Shown one piece after another: positions 16,111-24,110 of a stretch of DNA of 32,089 nucleotides. Each line of letters begins with the position of its first letter. Position 1 is the stretch's first letter. The DNA comes from CAOJBM01 sp051872535. GTDB lineage: Bacteria; Bacillota_I; Bacilli_A; RF39; UBA660. The DNA is taken from NCBI GenBank assembly GCA_051872535.1, contig JBJEDY010000065.1, forward strand, positions 1-32,089, given 5' to 3'. A model generated the notes under the pieces. It ran no database searches, was not told the origin of the DNA, and saw nothing but the letters and a program-made list of their open reading frames with translations. The position numbers and the translations under genes were made by a program.

Positions 16111-18473
16111 TGAAATTAAGCCGTAAATTTGTAACTGATTATATTGATTTAGACAATAAACTTACAATTACAGAAATTGCCGATGCAATGACAAATGTGG
16201 GAAACGAATATGATACAGCAGAACCATTCGTTAATTGTACAAATTTAACTGTTGGTGAAATAATTGATTGTGTTGATCATCCTGATTCAGATCATTTACA
16301 TTGCTGCAAAGTAGATGTTGGTAGCGAAGTACTTGATATAGTTTGTGGTGCACCTAATGCAAGAAAAGGATTAAAAGTAATAGTAGCATTAGATGGTGCT
16401 AAACTACCAGGTGGAGAAATTAAAAAAGGAAAAATTAGAGGCTGTGAATCAAATGGAATGCTTTGTAGTAAGGCAGAATTAGGATTAGATTCAAAATATT
16501 TAATTGAAGCTGATAAAGCAGGTATTCACGAATTACCATTAGATACACCAGTAGGATCAAATCCATTAGAAATAATGAACCTAGATGATGAAGTAATTGA
16601 TTTTGAATTAACATCAAATAGAGGAGATTTATTAAGTATTATTGGAATGGCATATGAATTAGGTGCTATCTATGATAAAAAAGTAAAAGAAATAGATTTA
16701 GATTATAAATCAAATAAAGAGGATATAAACAAAGAATTTAAAATAGATATTCAAACAAAAGATTGTTCATTATTTCTTGCTAAAAAAGCAATAAATGTAG
16801 AAATCAAAGAAAGCCCAGATTTTATTAAAAGTAGACTAATGGCATCTGGTATAAGACCAATAAATAATGTAGTTGATATTTCCAATTATGTTATGTTAGA
16901 AACAGGACAACCGCTTCATTACTATGATGCTGATAGACTGGGGGATACATTAATTGTTAGAAATGCTACTGAAGGAGAAAAATTAACAACATTAGATAAC
17001 CAAGAGAGAACACTATCAATAGATGATATTGTAATTGCTAATAAAAAAGAAGCAGTTGGATTAGCTGGAGTAATGGGTGGTCTATCAACTGAAGTAGAGG
17101 AGACAACAAGAAATATAATAATTGAATCTGCAATCTTTGATTCAGTTAAAATTAGAAAAACTAGTAAAAAAATTCTAAGAAGTGAAGCTTCAAACAGATT
17201 TGAAAAAGGATTAGATCCAAAAAGAACTTATATGGCAATTGAAAGAAGTTGTTCATTACTAGAAAAATATGCAAATGCAACAATTGTTGGTGGAATAGTA
17301 GAATACAATAATGTTGATATGAAAGATAAGATAATAAACTTAAAATTAGAGAAAGTTAAAAGTGTATTAGGAATAGAAATTTCAAAGGAAGAATCAATAA
17401 CTATATTAAATAAATTAGGATTTGCAGTAAAAGATAATATAGAAGAATTACAAGTAACCGTACCAACAAGAAGATTAGATATAAATATAGTAGAAGATCT
17501 TATTGAAGAAATAGGACGTATTCATGGTATGAATAATATTGAAGGTAAATTACCAACACTAGATGTTATTCAAGGTAAATACGACAAAACAAAAAGACAA
17601 ATTAAGCATAAAATGGCAGACATGGGATTAAATGAAACTATGAGTTATACTTTAATTTCAAGAGATGAAGTACATAAATTTACAACAGAAGATTTTACAG
17701 AAATTACATTAAATGATCCAATGAGTGAAGATAGAAATACATTAAGATATAGTTTATTACACTCACTATTTGAAATATATAATTATAATAAAGCAAGAAA
17801 CAATTCAAATATTTCAATTTTTGAAGTAGGTAAAGGTTTTTATAAAGAAAATGAAGAATATAAAGAAGATCTTAAATTAGCAGTATTAATGACAGGAGAT
17901 TATAATCTTGATATTCCAAATGACAAAGTAGATTTTTATTATATTAAAGGAATAATGGAAGAATTATTATACTTTCTAGGTTTTGAAGGAAGATATAGTT
18001 TATTAAAAAATGATTATATTCCACAAGAATTACATCCTGGTATAAGTGCTGCAATTAATGTAAATGGAAATAATGTTGGTATTATTGGAAAATTACATCC
18101 ATCAATATCAAAAGAAGATGTATATGTTATGGAAATAAATTTAACAAAACTACTAAGCAATAAAACAGGTAAAATGAAATTTAAAGAAATATCAAAATAC
18201 CCTGGCATAGTAAAAGATGTTGCATTTGTAATTGATAATGATATCGAAAGTGATACAATAAGAAATCAAATAAAAAAATCTGGTGGAAAATTATTAGATA
18301 AAATAGAGATATTTGATATATATAATGAAATAGAACCAGGAAAAAAATCAATTGCATATAAATTAACATTTAAAGATTCAACAAAAACATTACTAGAAAC
18401 AGATGTAATGGAAATATTCAATAAGATAATATCTGATGTTGAAACTAAAACAAATGCTAAATTAAGAAGTTAA
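16110..18473 (+). CDS. pheT: Phenylalanyl-tRNA synthetase beta subunit
   Basis: PheT (787 residues, close to the usual 800) carries the tRNA-binding and editing functions. Domains in order are: an EMAP-like OB fold (about 40-150, with HPDSDHLHCCKVDVG and VCGAPNARKGLKVIVAL), B3/B4 editing domain (about 210-380, including RPINNVVDISNYVMLETGQPLH and AGVMGG), B5 (about 405-475), the catalytic-like core, and the C-terminal anticodon-binding FDX-ACB domain (about 690-787, with FKEISKYPGIVKDVAFVID). It overlaps pheS by one base (TAATG) and is followed by a strong terminator. Confidence 0.98.
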   Translation: MKLSRKFVTDYIDLDNKLTITEIADAMTNVGNEYDTAEPFVNCTNLTVGEIIDCVDHPDSDHLHCCKVDVGSEVLDIVCGAPNARKGLKVIVALDGAKLPGGEIKKGKIRGCESNGMLCSKAELGLDSKYLIEADKAGIHELPLDTPVGSNPLEIMNLDDEVIDFELTSNRGDLLSIIGMAYELGAIYDKKVKEIDLDYKSNKEDINKEFKIDIQTKDCSLFLAKKAINVEIKESPDFIKSRLMASGIRPINNVVDISNYVMLETGQPLHYYDADRLGDTLIVRNATEGEKLTTLDNQERTLSIDDIVIANKKEAVGLAGVMGGLSTEVEETTRNIIIESAIFDSVKIRKTSKKILRSEASNRFEKGLDPKRTYMAIERSCSLLEKYANATIVGGIVEYNNVDMKDKIINLKLEKVKSVLGIEISKEESITILNKLGFAVKDNIEELQVTVPTRRLDINIVEDLIEEIGRIHGMNNIEGKLPTLDVIQGKYDKTKRQIKHKMADMGLNETMSYTLISRDEVHKFTTEDFTEITLNDPMSEDRNTLRYSLLHSLFEIYNYNKARNNSNISIFEVGKGFYKENEEYKEDLKLAVLMTGDYNLDIPNDKVDFYYIKGIMEELLYFLGFEGRYSLLKNDYIPQELHPGISAAINVNGNNVGIIGKLHPSISKEDVYVMEINLTKLLSNKTGKMKFKEISKYPGIVKDVAFVIDNDIESDTIRNQIKKSGGKLLDKIEIFDIYNEIEPGKKSIAYKLTFKDSTKTLLETDVMEIFNKIISDVETKTNAKLRS

Positions 18474-18506
18474 AAAAGTCACTTAAAAAAAAGTGACTTT
18501 TTTATA
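18472..18506 (+). terminator. Terminator of pheST
   Basis: AAAAAAGTCACTT (18472-18484) pairs with AAGTGACTTTTTT (18491-18503) around six A. The stem is perfect, begins in the pheT stop codon and ends in a T run. Being symmetrical, it could also work from the other strand. Confidence 0.9.
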
Positions 18507-18529
18507 TGGATTACATTTATTATAACAAA

Positions 18530-18557
18530 ATAAAAAAAGCTTAGATAACTAAGCTTT
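18530..18557 (-). terminator. Terminator of the cysteine-repeat protein gene
   Basis: On the minus strand AAAGCTTAG, a four-base loop and CTAAGCTTT form a perfect nine-bp stem followed by seven T. The 5' arm contains the last codons and the TAG of the gene, so the hairpin is built from coding sequence. Confidence 0.85.
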
Positions 18558-20594
18558 AGTATTTTCAACAACTCTTTGTTTACCAGTTGCAGTCCATCCT
18601 TCTAATGTTTTACTTTGACTCCAAGTATATTTATAAGATACAGTTGAAATTTGTTTAGCTGTGGCTTTAATACTAATTAAATTAGTTTTTGTACATTTAG
18701 TTCCATTCTTTGTATATCCAGCAGGACAACTATATCCTGATATATTACCTTTAACAGTATAATAACATTTAGTTCCTTTCAATTGAGCATCTTTGTTTTC
18801 GCAATAATACTCTGAATCACTAGATACTTTCTTAGAACATGTTGTACTAGCACCACTACCATTCTTAGTATATCCAGCAGGACAAGTATAAGTAGTATTC
18901 TTAGTACCATTTGTATAAGTAGTACAATTTCCATTAATATCTAAAGAACCACCATTAGGACAAGCTAGAGTAACTGAACCATTATTGTTGCTTGTAGCAG
19001 CAGTACTTAATCTACATAATGTACCATTTAAATTACCACCACTTGGACAAGTATATCTACCATTTGATACTTTTTTAGTAGCAGCAGCAACTAAGATACA
19101 ACTAGAACCACTTAAAGTTCCTTCACTACAAGTATAATAGCCATTATTTGTAGATGAAGATACATTCATTGGTACAGTACTAATACATTGATTATTTCCA
19201 TAAGCGCTATATCCAGAAGGACAAGTTGAATTTCCTGTAGTTTTAGTGGCAGTATATGTACTAACTGTAGTACATTTACCATTTACTGGTTGAGTACCAT
19301 TTGCACAAGTAGCATTAGTACTAACATTTCTCTTATATAAAGTATAATTATAATGAGCTGCTTTTACTGGACATTTACTTATTTCAGCACAAGTATATTT
19401 ATAAGTCATACCATCATAAACTAATTTTTCAGTATCATTACTATAAGTAGCTTTAGTAGCAGTTGTGCTATATTTATTTGATACATACCAATCCCCATAA
19501 GTTTTATTAACATTTGCATCTACAGTAGTATAATGATAACATGTAGTACCTTCTAATTTGTCTGTACCATTACATTTATAAGATGTAGATCCACTAGTTG
19601 CATTAATAATCTTTATACAATTATTTCCGCTTTGACTATATCCAGCAGGACAACTTTTTGAAGTAGATGTACTTGATTCTACATATTTAGCAGAAATAGT
19701 CTTGTAACAAGCTGTACCTTTTAGTTCATATCCAGCAGGACAAGTATAATTTACTGAACCATTTGCATATGAAGCAGAATAAGTTTTATAACATGTTGCA
19801 CCACTTAATGTATATCCAGCAGGACAACTAAATGTTCCTGAACTTACATTAGCACTAGCTTTATATATTTTTACACATTGTACACCATTTGATTCATATC
19901 CAGTAGGACAAACTATATTATCATTTCTAATTGCATCAGCGTATTCAATATATGAACCTGTAGTATTCTTTTTAGCATCTACAGCTAATACACTATCACT
20001 AAAATAGTTTGCAGTAGCATTGATTGTTGTAGATGAACCACCTTTATAACATAAATTTCCTTTTTTAGTATATCCAGCAGGACAACTATATGTAGTAGTT
20101 ATTGTTGGAACTTCTTTCATAAATTGATATTCAACTACATTTTCAATATCACTATTTGTATCACATTCTCCGTTAGGACATACATCATAACATCCAATTG
20201 TTTCTAAAATGTAATCTTCTTGATCTCCACATTTTAGATTTACTTTTAATACATATTCATTTTCACCAGTTTTTGTTACTTCAACATAACTATCATCAGT
20301 ATTACAAGTATTATTATCTTTATCAACAAATTCTAAAACCATATGTTTATCTATCATTTGTTTTAAAGTCATTTTTATATTATCACCAATATTAACTGGT
20401 AATTTATCAACAGTATAATAGCTTTTTGCAGCTTCTTTCATTGTTTGCATATTATCATTAAATACTCTATCATAAAAAGTATCAATTTGTTGTGGTTTAG
20501 GTATTAACCATACAAGTAATACTATAAAAAGTATTAATAATATAATTTTAATTATTAAATCTTTCCAATCAATTGATAATCTAAATTCTTTCAT
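18549..20594 (-). CDS. Exported single-TM protein with about 14 cysteine repeats
   Basis: 681 residues. A cytoplasmic N-terminus of about 12 residues is followed by a membrane segment (about 13-32, IIKIILLILFIVLLVWLIP). A globular part to about 150 contains YDRVFNDNMQTMKEAAKSYY and four to six Cys, ending ETIGCYDVCPNGECD. From Cys171 to about 635 come about 14 units of the type C-P-[AST]-G-Y-x(2-4)-G-x-x-C, mostly followed by Tyr-Lys and a Ser/Thr/Ala-rich spacer; some units are degenerate. A Cys-poor tail of about 45 residues follows. No sortase signal is seen. GGGAGG is the ribosome binding site. The paired Cys suggest disulfides outside the cell, so a surface or adhesion role is possible but not shown. 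It is probably in an operon with the gene at 20622-21953. Confidence 0.8.
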   Translation of the reverse strand: MKEFRLSIDWKDLIIKIILLILFIVLLVWLIPKPQQIDTFYDRVFNDNMQTMKEAAKSYYTVDKLPVNIGDNIKMTLKQMIDKHMVLEFVDKDNNTCNTDDSYVEVTKTGENEYVLKVNLKCGDQEDYILETIGCYDVCPNGECDTNSDIENVVEYQFMKEVPTITTTYSCPAGYTKKGNLCYKGGSSTTINATANYFSDSVLAVDAKKNTTGSYIEYADAIRNDNIVCPTGYESNGVQCVKIYKASANVSSGTFSCPAGYTLSGATCYKTYSASYANGSVNYTCPAGYELKGTACYKTISAKYVESSTSTSKSCPAGYSQSGNNCIKIINATSGSTSYKCNGTDKLEGTTCYHYTTVDANVNKTYGDWYVSNKYSTTATKATYSNDTEKLVYDGMTYKYTCAEISKCPVKAAHYNYTLYKRNVSTNATCANGTQPVNGKCTTVSTYTATKTTGNSTCPSGYSAYGNNQCISTVPMNVSSSTNNGYYTCSEGTLSGSSCILVAAATKKVSNGRYTCPSGGNLNGTLCRLSTAATSNNNGSVTLACPNGGSLDINGNCTTYTNGTKNTTYTCPAGYTKNGSGASTTCSKKVSSDSEYYCENKDAQLKGTKCYYTVKGNISGYSCPAGYTKNGTKCTKTNLISIKATAKQISTVSYKYTWSQSKTLEGWTATGKQRVVENTKA

Positions 20595-20621
20595 CTTTCA
20601 AAACCTCCCTTATCCTTTAAA

Positions 20622-21953
20622 TTACTCATTACTTTCAACATTATTTGAAGATAATGTTAAAGATGTATTCTCAGTTTTATTAATTGTACTTTGAACTACT
20701 AATTCTTGTAAGTATTCTGCCCAAACATTTTCAGTATCATATTCACCATTACATTGTGGATTATAATAGAATAATACTTGGTCAATATTTACGTTAACTC
20801 TTTCATCTTTATTAGTTTCATAAGGAATTGTATAATCTTGTCCTAATGCTGACTTAATAACTGGAGCAGCAATTTGTGACATAATACCATATACATAACC
20901 TTCGTTATTATCTAAATCAAAGTAATTTAATTGAGTACCAGTTTCATCTACTAGAACGCCCATCATTAAATCTGATTGTAATTTTAAGTATTCTATAGAA
21001 GCATTTCTCTTATCTTCTTCAGTGTTTGCAGTTAATACATTAACAAACAAAATAGCATTTAAATTCATAAATTCTTGATGTTCAGAGTTATCTAAACAAA
21101 ATGCATCAAGATAGATTGCTTGGTTAACTCCATTTTCAGAAACAACTCCACCAGCAAAGTTAGCAGCTTGTTTAACAGCTGTACCATATTCAGCAAATGT
21201 TTCTAAAACGTTATTAGACATTTCATAAGCATCCATATCAGTAGCAGCATAATAAGAACCATTTATAAATCTAATTTGATCTTCAAGTTCTTCAACTGTA
21301 ATATCCATAACATTACTTGCAACTAATGCATTATAAATTGCAACTGCTCTTGCGTGAATTTTTTCATCATCATAAGCATCATCAAAATAATTTACATCAT
21401 ATACTTCTTCAGATTCAACTATTTCTTCAATTTCTTCATCTTGAATTTGTTCAATTTGATCATTAACATTTGTATCTTTATATTTAATATTTTCATCTTC
21501 CTTAGAACAACTATAAGCTCCATATACAATAGCAATGATAAGTGTAGTTAAAGCAGTACCCTTTAAGATATTCATCCCAAGATTAGCATTTTTTTCAGAG
21601 TTATTAGTTTTTTCAGTATCTTTAACCTTAACTCTAGTTTTTGATTTATCTTTAGAATTACTAACTATTGTTGAAATATCTTTTTTATAATTTGTTCTTA
21701 ATTCATCATAAACTTTTTTTAATTCTGGATCTCGAATAAATTCGTATGCTTTGACAAAAGCATCGCGTTCATTCTCTTTTGGTTGACCTTTATTAATTTG
21801 AGAATTAAGTCTTAATAAAGTATTTTTTCCTTTTCTCAATATTTCTTTAATATCTTCGTCTGGATTACTCTTTATCATATCATAAAAATCATAATCTGGA
21901 TTGTAACTAACTTGCATAAGAATTTTTTTAGTTAAATTTTTCTTCTTTTTCAT
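20622..21953 (-). CDS. Membrane protein with J-domain-like head lacking HPD
   Basis: 443 residues. Residues about 21-86 resemble a DnaJ domain: YDFYDMIKSNPDEDIKEILRKGKNTLL matches helices I-II, and AFVKAYEFIRDPELKKVYDELR matches the helix III/IV ending (Ay-x-x-L-x-Dp-x-x-R-x-x-YD). The HPD tripeptide needed to stimulate Hsp70 is replaced by Asn-Ser-Gln-Ile-Asn. A charged linker comes next, then one membrane segment (about 130-147), an acidic stretch and an outer domain of about 260 residues with no recognised fold (VNYFDDAYDDEKIHARAVAIYNALV and so on). A six-G ribosome binding site precedes the ATG. The stop lies 27 bases before the cysteine-repeat gene, probably one operon from the promoter at 22000-22028. 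Confidence 0.78.
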   Translation of the reverse strand: MKKKKNLTKKILMQVSYNPDYDFYDMIKSNPDEDIKEILRKGKNTLLRLNSQINKGQPKENERDAFVKAYEFIRDPELKKVYDELRTNYKKDISTIVSNSKDKSKTRVKVKDTEKTNNSEKNANLGMNILKGTALTTLIIAIVYGAYSCSKEDENIKYKDTNVNDQIEQIQDEEIEEIVESEEVYDVNYFDDAYDDEKIHARAVAIYNALVASNVMDITVEELEDQIRFINGSYYAATDMDAYEMSNNVLETFAEYGTAVKQAANFAGGVVSENGVNQAIYLDAFCLDNSEHQEFMNLNAILFVNVLTANTEEDKRNASIEYLKLQSDLMMGVLVDETGTQLNYFDLDNNEGYVYGIMSQIAAPVIKSALGQDYTIPYETNKDERVNVNIDQVLFYYNPQCNGEYDTENVWAEYLQELVVQSTINKTENTSLTLSSNNVESNE

Positions 21954-21999
21954 TATAATTCCCCCCTTTAGAGCCTAAATCTCTTACGAATTGCTGTTT

Positions 22000-22028
22000 A
22001 GGATAACACATTTATGTTCGTTTGTCAA
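22000..22028 (-). promoter_or_regulatory. Promoter of the J-like/cysteine-repeat operon
   Basis: Minus strand: TTGACA (22023-22028), 17 bases, TATCCT (22000-22005) with TGT just before it (extended -10). It gives a leader of about 40 bases ending in the GGGGGG ribosome binding site. Confidence 0.75.
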
Positions 22029-22122
22029 CATTTTGCGAGTTTGAATAAAATAGGATAAAATAACCAATTTTTGTTTATATTATATATAATGAAAGAAAAA
22101 GGTTAATTTTTTCTTATTTATC

Positions 22123-22151
22123 TTTCATTTTAGCTATACTTATGCTATAAT
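22123..22151 (+). promoter_or_regulatory. Promoter of ssrA
   Basis: TATAAT at 22146-22151 with TGC before it (extended -10). The -35 position (TTTCAT, 22123-22128) is weak. The mature tmRNA 5' end lies 14 bases downstream. Confidence 0.7.
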
Positions 22152-22164
22152 CTCTATACGAAAC

Positions 22165-22531
22165 GGGGTAGCTTGGTTTCGACAGGGTATATTTGGATAT
22201 GACTGCAAGTGGTAGCTATGCCTTAAATGCAACTTAAAATTAAATGGAGAAACTAGAAATAGTTTTGCTCCTAATGCAGTAGCATTTGCCTAATAGTAGG
22301 TTAAGGGAGCACTTCTACTTATCTTTATCTGTAGGATAGGATAGGGGTTAATAGATACAGATTATATTATATTTAATTGATTAGGTTAATATAATGAAAT
22401 TTTACTAATCTAGTTATATAGAATGGTGAGTAAAGAGCCAACTATATAATGAATCTTAAATCTAACTAAACTTGTAGACGTTATATTATGAATTATCTTG
22501 GACAGGGGTTCAATTCCCCTCTACTCCACCA
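22165..22531 (+). ncRNA. ssrA: tmRNA (ssrA)
   Basis: tmRNA rescues stalled ribosomes by acting first as alanyl-tRNA and then as mRNA for a degradation tag. The 5' GGGGTAG and 3' CTACTCC-ACCA form the acceptor stem with an encoded CCA. GGTTTCGACAGGG at the 5' end and GACAGGGGTTCAATTCCCCT (T arm) at the 3' end are hallmarks. The tag frame at about 22243-22290 reads NGETRNSFAPNAVAFA before TAA TAG. It aligns with the Bacillus tag GKTNSFNQNVALAA but ends AFA rather than LAA. The exact resume codon cannot be fixed by eye. Confidence 0.95.
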
Positions 22532-22570
22532 TTTAGAAAATCGTCGAAAGTATTCGATTTAGTATAAATA

Positions 22571-22596
22571 AAGGAACTTAAAAAAAGTTCTTTTTT
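22571..22596 (+). terminator. Terminator of ssrA
   Basis: AAGGAACTT (22571-22579), five A, and AAGTTCTTT form a stem with a six-T tail, 40 bases after the mature 3' end. Confidence 0.85.
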
Positions 22597-22645
22597 ATGT
22601 TAATATGTATTTAGCAAGCAAATCTTGCATAAAATAAAAAAAGTA

Positions 22646-22728
22646 ACATTCAGTTCGCTAAGTTGAATGTCTACCTAAATAAATTAAGTTAGACATTTAA
22701 TTCTAATGTGAATTAAGTGTCATTTTTT
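22646..22728. repeat. Three overlapping hairpins ending in a T run
   Basis: The gene-free stretch 22532-22849 holds the ssrA terminator and, after it, a chain of inverted repeats. Hairpin A is ACATTCAGTT/AGTTGAATGT (22646-22670). Hairpin B is AATGTCTA/TAGACATT (22666-22697). Hairpin C is GACATTTAATTC/GAATTAAGTGTC (22692-22721), followed by ATTTTTT. B shares bases with both A and C, so it excludes them, as in an attenuator. On the minus strand hairpin A is followed by a T run. It lies upstream of the likely promoter of the next gene, so a terminator pair or a decayed element are alternatives. Confidence 0.55.
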
Positions 22729-22792
22729 AATTTCTGATATTTTTTGTTGTTTTAGAAACATATTTGCAAACATAAAAATGATGATATAGATA

Positions 22793-22821
22793 TTGGAATG
22801 TAAATGTTTTTGGTGTACAAT
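22793..22821 (+). promoter_or_regulatory. Promoter of the gene at 22850
   Basis: TTGGAA (22793-22798), 17 bases, TACAAT (22816-22821); start codon 29 bases downstream with AGAGAGG between. Confidence 0.6.
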
Positions 22822-22849
22822 AATTGTACGAATTAAGAGAGGTTTATTT

Positions 22850-23779
22850 ATGAGTAATAATGAAGATAAAAATATGATTGAAAAAATTAAAAGAATTATG
22901 TTAAGTAACCCTATATTATATGTTTTTACAAAAGAATATAAAACTGAAACTGAATATAATGAGTTCATGAAACAACATATAGATAGTTTTAAATTATTGC
23001 CAGGTTCCGAAACTGAAGATGAAATAATGGAAAGATTAATTAATATGTCAAAAGTTGAGTCTAGCATTAATTATAACTTATTATTGTCGCAACGAAAAAA
23101 TATGTTAAAAAAAGAAATTGATAGAATTGATTCAGAATTAAAATTACAACAAGATATTTGTGATCATATCAAAGTATGTATTGGTTGGGATGGTCCATTT
23201 CTTTATAGAGATACAAGTATTTGTAAATGTTTACTTTGTGGAGAAAATGAACCTGATTCAAGATATCCTTTAATTGAAGCATATGATTACAAAAAAGAAA
23301 TTTATAGTCATGGAGAACTTTCTTCTTATAGAGAAAATAGATTTATTGAATTACAAAATTTAGCTATAAATATTTTAAATAGAAAACCAGATTTATCTAT
23401 GATACAACTAGTTGAAATAATGAGTGATATAATAAAAAATCCAGTAGCATCTAAGTATCAAGCTTTAGCAATTGCTTGTCATACTAATCCTGAAATTCAA
23501 TTAAATATTAGTAAACCAGCTATTCAAGTTGAACAAAAGCCAAATATAAAAAATGGTATAACTGGTGGCTCTAATTTTATGAAACAATTTATGGAAAAAT
23601 TAAAAAATGGTGAAATAAAAATCGAAACATGTCCTCAAGTAGAAACTGGAGAAGAATTAACCGAGGAATTTATTTTACAGCAATTAGAAAAATATCAAAA
23701 ACAATTAGATAATATTGGAATAATTGATGAAATGCTAAAAGAAGAACAAGAACCAATATTAAAGAAAATGAGAAAATAG
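22850..23779 (+). CDS. Unknown protein with central Cys/His cluster
   Basis: 309 residues, not recognised. The N-terminal 100 residues are helical and charged, with a short coiled stretch (MLKKEIDRIDSELKLQQ). A cluster with CDHIKVC and, 20 residues later, CKCLLCG could bind zinc (about residues 101-131). The second half is helical and ends in a Gln/Glu/Lys-rich coil. No signal or membrane segment is seen. The ATG at 22850 follows AGAGAGG; a longer frame to 22793 would run through the promoter. It stands alone between promoter and the possible small RNA. Codon use is as AT-rich as the rest of this block. Confidence 0.7.
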   Translation: MSNNEDKNMIEKIKRIMLSNPILYVFTKEYKTETEYNEFMKQHIDSFKLLPGSETEDEIMERLINMSKVESSINYNLLLSQRKNMLKKEIDRIDSELKLQQDICDHIKVCIGWDGPFLYRDTSICKCLLCGENEPDSRYPLIEAYDYKKEIYSHGELSSYRENRFIELQNLAINILNRKPDLSMIQLVEIMSDIIKNPVASKYQALAIACHTNPEIQLNISKPAIQVEQKPNIKNGITGGSNFMKQFMEKLKNGEIKIETCPQVETGEELTEEFILQQLEKYQKQLDNIGIIDEMLKEEQEPILKKMRK

Positions 23780-23780
23780 G

Positions 23781-23950
23781 TTAAAATACTTTCTTTTTGA
23801 TTTGTATAATTTAAGTAGTTAGTAAGTCAGTATCATCAGTTGTTAGACTTGCTCTTTACTGCACCATAAGAGTTTCAATTGAACTCTCTAAATAGTATAG
23901 AAATTCAAGTTTTATATTGAAAAATCAGTGATTGATAAAGTGATTTTTTT
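23781..23950 (+). ncRNA. Candidate small RNA (promoter, two hairpins, terminator)
   Basis: In the gap 23780-24110 a promoter-like pair TTAAAA (23781-23786), 18 bases, TATAAT (23805-23810) is followed by an eight-bp hairpin AGTAAGTC/GACTTGCT (23821-23853). A six-bp hairpin AGAGTT/AACTCT (23869-23887) comes next, and then AAAATCA/TGATTTT (23921-23947) with a T run. No reading frame of note lies in it. The arrangement could make an RNA of about 130 bases; it could equally be the 3' untranslated region and terminator of the preceding gene. The rest of the gap (23951-24050) shows nothing further. Confidence 0.3.
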
Positions 23951-24052
23951 GTTTATTTCAAAATTTATTGTGAAGTGAGTAAATGATATTTATAAAGTAG
24001 AAATGGCTAATAAAAAGAATCAGATATGAAAGAGAGAATAATCAAAGATTTA

Positions 24053-24061
24053 TGATATAAT
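24053..24061 (+). promoter_or_regulatory. Extended -10 promoter for the GNAT gene
   Basis: TGATATAAT, an extended -10, lies 50 bases before the ATG at 24111. No clear -35 box. A second TATAAT follows at 24073-24078. Confidence 0.5.
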
Positions 24062-24110
24062 AATTACAGGTTTATAATACCAAATAGTAATTTGAAAGAT
24101 TGTGTTGTAA

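Noticed and set aside
21480..21520. Lipobox (AYSC) in the J-like protein as a lipoprotein signal
   Set aside because: It lies about 145 residues from the start behind a cytoplasmic domain; the segment is a membrane anchor.
22508..23900. A second copy of the ssrA 3' end (att site), for instance TTCAATTGAACTCTCTA near 23875
   Set aside because: Only TTCAATT and scattered bases agree; it is part of a local hairpin, and no integrase is present.
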